A stretch of DNA of 64,000 nt. Origin: Campanula takesimana. Its lineage: Eukaryota; Streptophyta; Magnoliopsida; Asterales; Campanulaceae. Every line of letters starts with the position of its first letter. The stretch's first letter is position 1. The translations under genes and the position numbers were made by a program. Below the pieces are notes generated by a model. It worked only from the letters and a program-made list of their open reading frames with translations. It did not search any database and was not told where the DNA came from. Below are positions 23,482 to 33,930 of the stretch, in pieces. The stretch covers positions 558,001 to 622,000 of the forward strand of contig JAOWBW010000163.1 of assembly GCA_026119855.1 (NCBI GenBank), in the 5' to 3' direction.

Positions 23482-23615
23482 TCGTGTACGTATACACGAG
23501 ATTGCCTCTATAATCTCGTGTAACTTTACACGTGATGAATCGTGTTTGCACACGAGATATCTCGTGTGCAAACACACGAGATTATAGAAGCAATCTCGTG
23601 TACAGGTACACGACA
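23482..23615. repeat. Large imperfect palindrome built of CTCGTG/CACGAG motifs
   Basis: The left half (tcgtgtac...acacgagattgcctctataatctcgtgt) is mirrored by the right half (acacgagattatagaagcaatctcgtgt...gtacacga), with an extra tcgtgtttgcacacgag hairpin near the centre. Confidence 0.8.
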
Positions 23616-23929
23616 TAGTGTCTGAACCTGCATTTTCACAACAGCAACAGCAAAAGCAACAAGAAACAGAAGTAGAACTGAAATTTGATTGTTAAAATGA
23701 TAGCACATCTCCACAAAGCAGTGGGAGGGACCAATAGACCATTACACATATACTATCGCCAAATTTGATAATTCATACAAACTTGATAATTCAAAAACCA
23801 TTACACATATACTATCCCCTACGTAATCTTTCTCTTCTTGCATCGTTATCCTGATCATAGAGTTCATTGAATGTTGCTATCCTATCTCGGTATTGGAGGA
23901 TCAGTTGACTTGCGCTTGGATCACAGTTT

Positions 23930-24000
23930 CCCCTGTGCATAGATCTTAGGAGACTCCCCATGAGAGAGTGGGGAGTCTCCTAAGATCCATGCACAGGGGA
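23930..24000. repeat. Inverted duplication, 32 bp arms with 6-7 bp loop
   Basis: The left arm tcccctgtgcatagatctta...gactcccca and the right arm tggggagtctcc...gcacagggga are complementary with one mismatch. It lies exactly at the deletion joint within the PMD pseudogene. Confidence 0.9.
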
Positions 24001-24904
24001 AGGTAGGCTGCCGGCACCTTATCCTGACTCTTGTCCACGAACATCGTGCAACCCAAGAGGTGCAGGATATACGCAGAAGCACACTGGGCATCTGTCATGC
24101 CACCTATACAGGAAGAAAATAGACGCCGGACATCCTTCAATAAGTACCCAGTGCCGATCAAATGAAGGTGTCTACTGATGCCGGATACGTCAGGCACTGG
24201 ATCTGGATACCGAACATGTGCACCTACACAACTGATACCTGTAAATTGAAGATGAAATAACACATTTTAGTACATGAGATGAATGTAGACAGTTCATATA
24301 GTCTTGAAATTGATAATATATAACAACATACCCAGTATATGAAATATGTCATGTAACGTAATGGTCATCTCCCCCCACGGCATGTGGAACGAGTTAGTCT
24401 CAGGAGACCACCGTTATAAAAATGCCGTCATCAACGCGAAGTTAAGCCTCTGAATGGTGGCATCGTGCAGCTGCTGGAGGCCCGATGCATCAACGTGGGT
24501 CAGCCAGGCTCTATCAGTAGCCTTCAGATCACCACGCTTAAACCTGTTTATTCCAAACAAAAAATATAATCAAGACTCGAGTTCGAGAAAAGCATGGGTT
24601 GATAATTAATGGAATTTTTAGAGTGTGTGCAAAATAACTTCAATATTTTAATAGTTTCACATTAATGATTATCTTACTTGTGCAGATGCTGCAGTCTCGT
24701 ATGGAAAGTCACCACCGACTCACTAGTGGCGTCCCTCCAAATCTCTAGGGCTCTATGATCACCAAAACCGTATATAAGAGTAACAACCTCTGGGCCGCCA
24801 CCTGGGTCACTCTGAATCTGCCATGATGGTGGCTCCTCCTCACCCGCATCATGCCTCCTCCTCCGTCCCTGCCCTCTAGCCACATTCGCACCCCGCCTCC
24901 TCCC

Positions 24905-25140
24905 ATGCCTCAATGGTCTAACATCTATCTCCTCCTCCTCCTCCTGCCCCTCCCCCTCCTTCTCGCCATCCTCACTATCCCCCTCCTCCTCCTCCTCCCC
25001 ATCATCACTATCCTCCTCGTCCTCCTCCCCATCATCACTATCCCCCTCGTCCTCCTCCCCATCCTCACTATCCTCCTCGTCCTCCTCCTCACTATCCCCT
25101 CCCTCCTCCTTCTCCCCCTCCTCCTCCTCCTGAACATCAT
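24905..25140. repeat. CTC/CCT trinucleotide tract encoding the acidic region
   Basis: An imperfect cctcctcct repeat with ccatcatcactatcc interruptions. On the minus strand it codes for the Glu/Asp-rich stretch of the PMD gene; the Leu/Pro-rich plus-strand frames are shadows. Confidence 0.8.
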
Positions 25141-25337
25141 CAGATGCTACCGCCTCCTCCTCCCTTCTCTTGCTCCGCATTTCTTTTCTCTGCAGATGCG
25201 TTGCAGCCTTCCTCTTTCTATTGGACGCGGTCATACGTTCACGTGGCTACAAAAAAAATAAATAACAGACAATAAATAAGCTATTTAGCATCTGGCAAAT
25301 ATGAACAATGTAAAGAAAAAGACTGTACAAACTGGTC

Positions 25338-25520
25338 ATCTCGTGTTGTCCCACACGAGCCACATCTCGTGTTATCTAACACGAGACACATCTCGTGTTG
25401 TCCCACACGAGCCACATCTCGTGTTGTCCCGCACGAGTCACATCTCGTGTTATCTAACACGAGACACATCTCGTGTTGTCCCACACGAGACATATCTCGT
25501 GTTAGCTAACACGATAAAAT
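25338..25520. repeat. Seven tandem 26 bp hairpin units in PMD intron 1
   Basis: Units such as ctcgtgttgtcccacacgag and ctcgtgttatctaacacgag are repeated seven times, joined by cacat. Each unit is an inverted repeat (ctcgtgt/acacgag) around a 6 bp loop that alternates between two variants. The array sits inside the predicted first intron of the PMD gene. Confidence 0.88.
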
Positions 25521-26224
25521 TCTCGAGTGAGTTCAGACAAGATGAATACTGCCATTAAACCCTCAGTTCATACAAAAATGATTGAATCAATTTGATATAA
25601 TCAAACAAAAATTATACATTGGGAATTTGGTGAGTGTAAAATTAGTTTAAAATAACATTTTAATTTACATTACCTTTTTTACAGGAACGGTGCTAGATGA
25701 AGCTCCTGCGGCGGCGATGGAAGTGGCGGTAGAGGCGGCGGCAGCACCGGCGGCGACCTTGGTAATTTTCACTCTCGCCATCGTCGTGTGGTGGTGGTGC
25801 GGTCGTCTTCTTCGTCGTCGGTTTCGCGTCGGTAGAGGAATCGTTTATTACAGAGAGACTGAATTGAATTTGAAAGCAACGATTGAAATCAATTTGAGTA
25901 TATAAGGGGGTATTTTGGTAATTTTATCTATTCCCTGTATTTTTTGTTCCCTGTATATAACTATATCCGGGGATAATCTTATCTGGGTTGTTAAGATTAG
26001 TAAGCTGGTACATTTAATCTATCAAACATCAAACTTATTGAACTAATAATCATATCCAACTTCAACTTTAAGAGAAAAAGAGCTACCAAAGGACCCCTAT
26101 AAAAAAAAAAGGAACTAATTCTGCCGGGAAAAAATATTGAACGATTTGGTGCAACTGAGATAATCCAATATTATTGGAATATCATCGCCCTTATGCGGAT
26201 TGAGCTTAAAATGGTAGATTGGCC

Positions 26225-26373
26225 GACCTTTAAGTTGCCATGTTCGCATCGAGCGCTAAGTGTTTGATGAAATGCTAAAATGGGCTTCCCGTTTGTCGCA
26301 CGATTCGAGTGATGAAACGCTCAAATGGGCTTCCCATTGTTGCTACTATTTGAATTGAGCGCAAACTGCATGA
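26225..26373. repeat. Minisatellite remnant (tgtttgatgaaatgc units), left part
   Basis: Units of roughly 55 bp with gagcgc...actgtttgatgaaatgc...aaatgggcttccc recur here and continue at 27978-28060 beyond the inserted LTR element. The motif could encode VFDEM as in PPR repeats, but no open frame survives. Confidence 0.5.
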
Positions 26374-27977
26374 TATTAGGAATATTATATATTCCTAGAA
26401 TATATTGTAAATATAAGTTACCAAACATAGAGATTGTATCTTGTAAACAAAGCTAGATTATTCTAGAACATTAGTTTCCTTTTGTATTAGTTTTCCTAAT
26501 TAGATTAGGACTCTAGAACTCTCTTTGTACTCCTATAAATATGTATTGCTAGTATCAATAATACTTGAGTCATTCATACAATATTATTTGAGTCTCTCAT
26601 ATCAATTATCTCTCTCCATGTATGATTGGCTCCGACTATCTCTTTCTCTAATCCTTGATATGGTATCGGAGCATTGATCCATAATGGGACTTCTCCACCA
26701 AAAACTCTACCCTACCCTAGCTTCCGCCTCTCCTTCTTTCATACCACCACGGTAAACCTTAACCCTATACCGTCCCACCATAATTTTTTTTTTCAATTCA
26801 CTTCTAAAATCCTACCCAATCAATACCATAGCCGCCACCCCTTCTCAAATATATTTTTTTTTCCGGCCACTGAGCCTCTTTTATAATTATACCTTTGCTG
26901 ACCACTAACCCAAATTCCCCTAATAACACTGCATGCCTCGCCTTCATCGGTCGAATCCCATGCCTGCATCCCTTGCTTCATACCTTCAACAACTTATGCC
27001 TTTTGATTTTTTTCTTCCCTATTTTACTCCATGAACCAAACAACCCCCCACCCCTTAAACCCCTTCCGCCTCAACCAATTTGTCTTTTTTTTTTCTGTCA
27101 TCTTTCCCCAAACCAATACCCAACTGTCTCCCTACTGCCCTAAAAAAAAAAAAAATAAAAATCCAACCTGCCCCGGCCGAAACGTAACCCATAAACTCGC
27201 CAAACCCCTCAAAGCCCGTCTCGCGACGTAAAAGTGCCAAAGCCCGTCTCGCGACGTAAAAGTGCCAAAGCCCGTCTCGCGATGTAAAAGAGCCAAAACT
27301 TTGCCTTAGTAGCACTCATTTTTTGCCTTAGTAGCACTCATTTTTTTTGCCTTAGTAGCACTCTTTTTTTTTTGCTTTAGTAGCAACCGATTTTTGCCTT
27401 AGTAGCAACCGTCTTTTGCCTTAGTAGCACTCAATTTTTTTTTCCCCTTCGGCTTAACAGCCCTCCTTTTTTTTCCGGCTTCTCTGCCACTTACCCCATC
27501 TCATGGCCACCGATCTCATCATTCTTCCAGCGTAAAATCGTCATTGTGACGTGGTTGGAACGTAAAGACAACATCCATGCAACATCATACAAGACCGGGA
27601 TCACATCAACTCACTCGCTTCATCAACCCGGGTCATCTCATCGCTTTCCAAGATTGGTCTTTCCCTTCGGACGTCCATCTTGCGGGGGCATATTAGGAAT
27701 ATTATATATTCCTAGAATATATTGTAAATATAAGTTACCAAACATAGAGATTGTATCTTGTAAACAAAGCTAGATTATTCTAGAACATTAGTTTCCTTTT
27801 GTATTAGTTTTCCTAATTAGATTAGGACTCTAGAACTCTCTTTATACTCCTATAAATATGTATTGCTAGTATCAATAATACTTGAGTCATTCATACAATA
27901 TTATTTGAGTCTCTCATATCAATTATCTCTCTCCATGTATGATTGGCTCCGACTATCTCTTTCTCTAATCCTTGACA
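26374..27977 (+). mobile_element. Young non-autonomous LTR retrotransposon
   Basis: LTRs 26374-26660 and 27691-27977 (287 bp each) differ at about two positions by eye. Both flanks carry catga (26369-26373 and 27978-27982), a 5 bp target duplication. The primer site tggtatcggagca follows the first LTR and a purine tract (cttgcgggggca) precedes the second. The 1 kb interior encodes no gag or pol. It holds Pro-rich low-complexity frames and tandem repeats (three copies of aaagcccgtctcgcgacgta and six of tttgccttagtagcac at 27205-27440). Near-identical LTRs mean a recent insertion. Confidence 0.88.
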
Positions 27978-28060
27978 CATGATACATCCTCAAATGAGTA
28001 CATCTTTTGTTGCTATGCTCTTAGGGCGCACACTGTTTGATGAAATGCGCCAATGACATA

Positions 28061-28519
28061 TATTTAACTGCACACGTATTCTTGAATGCATTTTTTATCA
28101 CTGAGAAAGCAAAGCAGTTAGCTTTTGGATTAGGGTAGATTAATGGCGCAGTCCAGCTGTCAAAATAAAATATTCCACAGTACTACTTTAATACTTCTTT
28201 TAGTTATACATTGTTCTTGATTATTTTTTGCTGTTTATGTTCTAGGGTTGTTAAATTGATCCATTTTTCGTAAACTAATCACCTAGGGATGGAGATCGTG
28301 GGAGTGACCTTTTCACAAATCAAAGTTTGACACTGCTTGCATATTTTAGTTGTAGGTTTATACATGTCTGCGCGTATATGAACTAATATTAAAGCAGTTC
28401 TTGTACTATCTCAGGTTTTGATCAACCATTAATAATCAAGAATCCCGCAGTCTTGAATCCAATTTGCAGGTTACTTTTGTTGATAATCTAATAACTGATT
28501 ATGTCGTTTTCTTTTTTGA
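28061..28519. other. Intergenic; related to 33180-33500
   Basis: From about 28290 (gatcgtgggagtgacctttt...ttttgatcaacca) the sequence matches 33180-33400. It belongs to the duplicated units of the DUF2921/PPI cluster and carries no gene of its own. Confidence 0.6.
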
Positions 28520-28610
28520 GAAATACGAGATTCAGTTGATCATCATCCCATGCGAGTAAATGTTTAATAAAGTTACAGCTTCGATTTCTGATTCCGTGTC
28601 TCATATACCT
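28520..28610 (+). pseudogene. Relic of a DUF2921 gene 3' end
   Basis: Aatacgagattcagttgatc followed by atcccatgcgag...ttacagcttcgatttctgat matches the 3' end of the intact DUF2921 copy B (tacgagatgctgttgatcac, cccatctgag, gatgcaactt at 39120-39175) and the relic at 33510-33600. It is the last visible trace of an older unit upstream of unit A. Confidence 0.55.
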
Positions 28611-28797
28611 AAAGTTGCAGAAATGATGAAATGTGAGAACTTCCGTTATATGGTATTTCTATGCAAAGCAATCTATTGAACTTATAGCGTTTGTCCTTGG
28701 TTAAAATCATTTATCTGTGACATCATTTTCAACTCATTTGGTATTGTTGTGCAGGTGGTTATGGGGGAACAAAGAACTTAGTTGCATTACTAGGACG

Positions 28798-29134
28798 ATG
28801 GCCGATGGCATGGCACCTCGACCCAACCGAGCCGGAAACACATACTACAGTAGTAACATTGTTATTTCTGTTACTACTCTGCTCCATTCAAAGTACTCTT
28901 TCTTATTCTCACGTTTATTTGGGGATTTTCGGACAAGTTCATCCAAGGTCTGTCTTCATTTTTTTTTCTTTTTATTGCATTATTCATCGTACTAATCTGT
29001 ATCATAAGTCTCATTTATTTTCTTAGGGTAACTTTGAAGTGAATTTTTTTGCATGATTTCAGGAAAATGAAAAAATGAAGTGGAAGAAAGTCAAGTGCGT
29101 GAGAAGAGGAGTGGAACAAAGAAGGTTACTGTGA
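28798..29134 (+). CDS. Unrecognised small spliced ORF, 73 aa (candidate)
   Basis: An ATG at 28798 opens a frame of 50 codons (MADGMAPRPNRAGNTYYSS..., a hydrophobic middle IVISVTTLLH, then SRLFGDFRTSSSK) ending exactly at a GT donor (28948). An AG acceptor at 29061-29062 continues the frame for 23 codons (ENEKMKWKKVKC...) to a TGA. A pyrimidine-rich stretch and AG at about 28753 could be the acceptor of a 5' UTR intron. The basic C-terminus and one possible membrane segment are all I can describe; I do not recognise the family. It lies between the DUF2921 relic and PPI-like copy A, and I see no counterpart in unit B. It could be a captured fragment. Confidence 0.35.
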
Positions 29135-29713
29135 TTATGGATGGACTTTGGTACTGAGCATGTCGCAAACAATATTTTGTAAGAAACTCATATATACCTA
29201 TGCGTGTTTGGTAATTTGTTGTGCGAGTTCTTTAACATAATTTAGCACATAAACAGTAAACACAGAAAAATGATAGATCTTCATATTTGGGGCAGCAGGA
29301 ATGTCTCGAATAAAAATAATAATAAAAAAACAAGTAAAGGATCTTGTATTTACTTCGGTACATAGTTTTCATGAAATATGAAACCTTGAAATAGCACATC
29401 GTAGACTGGCCGATCTCATGTTGGGAATTGGCATTTGCATTTCTGAGTTCAACCGAGTGTTATTTGTTGTTGGCGTTGTAGGTGCGAGCGAGTTTTTGTC
29501 ATTCCCTTTGGAAATTTTCTGAAACGAGAAGAGTCAGAACTGTTGCAAACCTATGTTATAATCTTTAGTGAACAAGTGAGGCTTATCGAACTTCGTTGAC
29601 AACCCTTCTTCAAACTTATTTTTTCAACTATGATACTATCATAGTTGAAAAAACAGAAGCAAATTAAAACTGTTATAACAATTTTGGAGGTAGAAACAGT
29701 GTTCATCACACGT

Positions 29714-30631
29714 CTATGTATCTATTTGCCTTTCAAGCTCGAGAACGCTTCTGTACGCGTGACCTTTCTTTTGGTTTACAGTTGCCAGTTCTGTCTGCAA
29801 GCGTCTAATATCATTGTCGATGGCTTCCAGTTCTCTCTCAAGACCCTCTACCTTGCTCCTAGCTTCCAAAACATTCTTCTTGAGTCCAACTCTGTCATTG
29901 GCTATACACTTCAACAAAAAGAAATGGAAAACAGTTATTCTAAATCGAACCTCTAATTTATAAGGAATCAATAACCGATGAAGTTTCTTACTTTAATCAT
30001 ATCTTCTATATATATCTCCTTTTGAGCTCAAACGGTTCCTCGTTTGTTTCCCAGCAGCACCAGCTGCTATTTTGTCTCTAGCAGCGGCCTCTGCCTCTTT
30101 ATGCTCTCGAACAAGCTGCCTCTCTTTAGCCCTTGTATTGCAGCAATGTTTCATCTGGTAATGTAACGGAGTTACCTGTTTTGGGCCATCAAGGTTGTAG
30201 AGAGCACGTTCCAGATGCTTAATTTCCTTATTGTTCCATTCGATTGTGTCCCTGTAACCGTGCCAACTTCGATATGCTCCGTATTTCAACTCTGATGTAA
30301 CTCTGTTGCGGTCTATCTGTTAATGATCATTAGAAACCAATAAATCCTTATGTCCCTGTTTCAGGTAAAAGTTTGTAGGATAGATGAAGATGCCAAGAAA
30401 GAAGTTTATATAATGCACCTTTATTTCCCTTATTTCCTCACTGATCTGACTCCGAGCTTGGTTATGGATCTGGTAGAGAGTTTTGGCTCCCTCGATCCTA
30501 GCTTTCAGCATCACTGCATCCTCCCTCATGATGCCATCTTTTCTCGGTAGCTCAAATGTGCTTTCCCCAAAAGAATTCTTTTGTTCATCTTCAAGAGGTC
30601 TATTTATGACATTTATATCTTCTGTCTCCAT
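29714..30631 (-). pseudogene. PPI-like coiled-coil gene, copy A, frameshifted
   Basis: Predicted exons: 30631-30419 (71 codons), 30316-29992 and 29908-29714, with GT/AG borders at the same places as in the intact copies. The product is a charged coiled coil: RIEGAKTLYQIHNQARSQIS in exon 1, RAKERQLVREHKEAEAAARD in exon 2, and VNQKKGHAYRSVLELERQ in exon 3. These resemble the conserved coiled-coil part of plant proton pump-interactor proteins. Exon 2 is 325 nt against 321 nt in copy B: four extra bases in a TATA run near 30010 throw the frame and create a stop. It faces DUF2921 copy A head to head. Confidence 0.65.
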
Positions 30632-30823
30632 GCTTTTTCTGATCAAATTGGCAAGAACTGAATCAAAGAAGTAGGTCAAAGAGATGGAAGGAAGGAACGA
30701 TGAGTTTCAAGCTGTTCTAGATCTGTAAATATATATCAGAGGGTAGACAAATATTATGACCTGGAAACCTACTTGTTTAAAAAATGATAACCCAAGCCCG
30801 CAAGTTAAGAGTCCCTTGCACGG

Positions 30824-30840
30824 CACGTGAAAGTCAACTC
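30824..30840. promoter_or_regulatory. Conserved CACGTG/AAAGTCAACTC element, unit A
   Basis: Cacgtgaaagtcaactc lies between the divergent PPI-like and DUF2921 genes. It joins a G-box core (CACGTG) to a reverse W-box core (GTCAA). Related sequences occur at corresponding places in units B, C and D. Confidence 0.5.
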
Positions 30841-31051
30841 TTAATCAATTTCAGATGCTAGATTTCTTCATGTTAAAAAACTGCTGATCAAGTTTTGATA
30901 AAAAGTCACTATGATATAATTTTGTGTTTGTTTTCTTAATCCTCAAATTTGTGCTTGGTTCTTGGGATTCTAATTGATTAAAGTAAATAATAAATTGCAC
31001 ACAAACACATGCTTGGTCTCTGATTTGCTCTGTTGTTTAATGTACTTATAA

Positions 31052-31171
31052 ATGGATTTTGATCGATGTTCTTCTGTGAAGAAGCTTGATGCTGCTTCTC
31101 TTGTTCTGCAGTTAGAAGGAAAATCCCAACTTTTCCAGACCATTCTTGCTGCAGTTAATGACATAATATAA
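31052..31171 (+). CDS. Upstream ORF of 39 codons, unit A
   Basis: The frame runs from atggattttgatcgatg to TAA and contains KKLDAASLVLQLEGK and FQTILAAV. Of 39 residues, 28 match the equivalent ORF in unit B. It sits in the presumed 5' leader of DUF2921 copy A, before a likely UTR splice donor (gctaag/gtcaga, about 31256). In this unit the main gene is dead, so the ORF may be drifting. Confidence 0.4.
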   Translation: MDFDRCSSVKKLDAASLVLQLEGKSQLFQTILAAVNDII

Positions 31172-31475
31172 GGCGAGAACAACTCTAGTTCAGGTTCGAT
31201 TTTGAAGTCTTCTGTTCTTTGGAATTGTACATGCAGTGTAGCTATTCTTGCTAAGGTCAGATTTTAGTGCCTTCTGTTCTGTTATATGTTCCCAACATCA
31301 CCATCTCAAATCGTCTATTGAATCTTTATTCTTCTTATAAGAAGATCATTGAGCAGATTTTTCTTTCTCCATTGGCCAATTTTTAGCTTCGTAGAGTCTT
31401 TACATCCTTAATTCTGAAAGTTAGTTTATAGATTAATTACTTGTTTGAGGATCTAGAATCCTAGATCTAAAACCA

Positions 31476-32870
31476 ATGAGAAACCTGATTATAGTTCTCG
31501 CCTTTGGACCCTGCTTGAGTTTTCCGGCTTAAGCTATGCTCGTTTTGGCAATTTTGCATTTCCTCTTGATCTGTCGGTAGTCTATACTTACAGTTGCTCC
31601 GCTGAGATTGAAAACAAATGCTGTGCCCTTTTCTATCGTTAGCTTCCGAGTTAAAACCTGATGAGAGTAGAGGTGAAAGACATAAAAATGAACTCTCTTT
31701 CTACCATGGACATTGGAATCAGGAGTATACTGGAGCATCCAAAGCCACTCACCTCTCCTTGGAATGTAGTGAGCTTTGAGGTTATGGATGTGAATTCTGC
31801 TCATCAATCCAAAACCACGGTTAGTCTTAGTGGTGTTCTGTCCATTGGCATAACTTGAAATAACACGTTTCTCGAGGAACCAATCTCAACGTTCATTATG
31901 AGACCGCATGTCTGTTCTGGGAGTTGATTTTGAAGGAGTTAATTTCAAACAGAGGAAAACAGAGTAATGCATGGGGAAATGACCAGTTTGAGCAAAGACG
32001 ACTTTTCAAAATTCTTAGTTCCTCCAAGTATCAAATTAGTTCCGGAAATCTCAGCTCAAGGGCCTGTGATTCGTTTCCTGAACATTGTTGAATGGTGGAA
32101 GATGGTCTCATATTGTTTAGTAGTTCTGAGATTTGTAGGGTTCTGAAATCATTCCAGCATGAGATTGCCGGTATTGTGGCTAACAGGAATCGTGGTAGAA
32201 GGTAGGATCTTCACCAAAATGAGTTCAGTCCTTTTCTGCTCGGTAAGGAGATTAAGGCTATTGGCTCGATATCTGAGCAAATAGAAGCATATGTGGCAGC
32301 AGAAAGAACAGGTCTTTCTGAATTGACTCTTTCCGTTGAGGGAACATGGAAGTCCTCACTAGGACAACTTTGCATGGTTGGCTGTGTTGGTCCGATGTTC
32401 TCGCAATGTGATTCTCAGGTCTTACTTGATTTTCCTCTTTCGATATCCATCAACCAGAAGAATATATGATATTAGGGAGCCTCTCAAGTTTCCAAAATGA
32501 AACTGACTTATATACACCGATTTTGTTTGGTTCGAGCTGTACTCTGCTCTATTTCACCATAATCGGTAGATTGTCTATCATACATTTACTTCAAAAGCCA
32601 GCAGGTCGTTGATCTTTAATGACAGGAGCCAACCAGGTACATTGATAGGCACTGTTAAGCAGTCACTCCTGAGATACCCATCACTGGGAGAGGGAACGTG
32701 CCTACTTCGTCATTTAGATCTTCTGTCAAGTTGTATCCACTAGTTTAAGGGTCAACTTGGTTTCCTTACTCTCTGTGTTAATTCAAATGTAGCATTTACT
32801 TCTGATCAGAGTATACACTCTCAAATTATCATGTCGGCAAATGCTACCTAGGAGCCAAAACGTGATGTTT
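31476..32870 (+). pseudogene. DUF2921 gene copy A, decayed
   Basis: The start (atgagaaacctgattatag) and long stretches match copy B, but a base is lost within the first 12 codons (gcctttggaccc versus gccttttggaccc), so the frame ends early. Several blocks present in copy B are missing (for example between about 31950 and 31960, and around 32275), and many stops follow. Homology fades near 32870, before the membrane-spanning region. A shared GQLCMVGC-type segment remains visible at about 32360. Confidence 0.85.
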
Positions 32871-33179
32871 AGTAAGAGATACGTGGCCACTTTCCACGTC
32901 AACTTCAGATTTTGACCTGTCAGATTCGTCAGCGTCATTTTCAGACCAACCAATACATATATTTTTTTCCATGTTTAGGTGACTGGATTATACAACATGT
33001 CAAAGTTCTGTCACCTGCTTCTTGTTGTATGTATTGATAAGCTTTCCGTACTCGGCCTTCATTTTTGCAGCCTTGGCTTCATACCTTTTTCTTCAAATTA
33101 AAAGATGAGCAAGAATATAGCTTATTCTCAGTTAATACGGACCAATTTGAAATGGAACCAATTTTTGTAAACTAATTAT

Positions 33180-33610
33180 TTGAGGATGGAGATCGTGGGA
33201 GTGACCTTTTTACGAATCAAAATGTGACTGTGTTTGCATTTTTCTACTTTTTGTTTTATACATGACTGTGTATATATGTAGTATTATTATGTAGTTCTTG
33301 TATTATCTCAGATTTTGATCAACCGTTAATGATCAAGAAGTTGGATGCTACTGTTAGAAGGGAATCCCACAGTCTAGAACCAAATTTGCAGGTTGAACTT
33401 TTGTAGATAAACTGAGAACTGATTCTGTTCAGGTTAGACATTAAAGTATGCTCCTGTTATATCCTACCATTACTATCTAATCTTGTATATTATATCTTCT
33501 TCATCTTCTTTATGACAAAATACGAGATCCAGTTGATCACCCCATGCAAGTAAAGTATATGATGAAGTTGCAACTTCAATTTCTGATGCCGTGAATAGTA
33601 TACCAAAAGT
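33180..33610 (+). pseudogene. Mosaic relic: leader-like segment plus DUF2921 3' end
   Basis: The segment 33180-33420 repeats 28290-28480 and includes gatcaagaagttggatgcta, similar to the KKLDA part of the upstream ORF. The segment 33510-33600 (aaatacgagatccagttgat, caccccatgc, atgatgaagttgcaac) matches the 3' end of DUF2921 copy B. The body of the gene is absent. Confidence 0.55.
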
Positions 33611-33644
33611 TATGGTAATGACGAACGGGAGCAACTCCGTTATA

Positions 33645-33930
33645 CAGGCACTTTTATTGGCGAAACCAGGAAATTATAGGAAGAGGGTCAAAATAATGAT
33701 AGATTATATAGGCACTTATATTGGCGAAACCAGGAAATTATTGGAAGAGGGGTCAAAAATATGATATAGTGATATTTTTCCCTTAAGGGGGTTAAATTTG
33801 CAAAAATTACTGTTTTCAGTGGAAAATATGTTATTTTCCTAAAATTGAAGTTAGTAAAATTGACAAAACTTCAAAATCAAAGGGGGTCAAATGACCCCCA
33901 TTGGCTTCAAGTAGCTTCGCCATTGGGTAC
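33645..33930. repeat. Short direct duplication and GGGGTCAAA element
   Basis: Ggcacttttattggcgaaac...aggaagagggtcaaa is repeated with changes about 60 bp on (33711). Gggggtcaaatgacccccat and cttcgccatt close the segment; the inverted gcgaaacca...cgccattgg ends suggest a small mobile element, present here but not in unit A. Confidence 0.45.

Larger units (their letters stand above)
23812..25781 (-). pseudogene. Plant mobile domain (PMD, aminotransferase-like) gene, broken
   Basis: Predicted exons on the minus strand: 25781-25674 (Ala-rich start MARVKITKVAAGAAAA), 25246-24678 (basic start, then a long Glu/Asp tract, then VVTLIYGFGDHRALEIWRD), 24543-24332, and from 24238 downwards. Each boundary has GT/AG sites. 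Exon 3 encodes RGDLKATDRAWLTHVDASGL, RWSPETNSFHMPWGEMTITL and ends at ILG. Exon 4 has GGMTDAQCASAYILHLLGCT. These match the plant mobile domain also found in MAIL1-type proteins. It is broken by an in-frame TAA just before RWSPE (about 24420) and by a large internal deletion marked by the inverted duplication at 23930-24000. A plausible C-terminal piece (ILQYRDRIATFNELYDQ) lies beyond it, ending at 23812. It is not functional as it stands. Confidence 0.75.
23279..26097. mobile_element. TIR transposon carrying a plant-mobile-domain gene
   Basis: The ends gggctcgtttggttggcc and the reverse complement of gagctaccaaaggacccc are imperfect inverted repeats. Inside them, acagggaatattatacacagggaacaaaat at left mirrors ttttgttccctgtatataac at right. 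Between lies the minus-strand PMD gene. No transposase is recognisable, so it is either non-autonomous or the PMD protein is its cargo. PMD genes are known passengers of several plant transposon classes. The superfamily is unresolved. Confidence 0.55.

Noticed and set aside
24851..25261. Leu/Pro-rich plus-strand frame of 136 codons
   Set aside because: It is the antisense shadow of the CTC/GAG-rich acidic exon of the PMD gene.
25281..25558. CRISPR-like array of short repeats
   Set aside because: The regular 26 bp units have no unique spacers, each unit is a hairpin, and the context is a plant transposon intron.
26674..27231. Pro-rich ORFs inside the young LTR element
   Set aside because: Low-complexity composition and no gag or pol motif.
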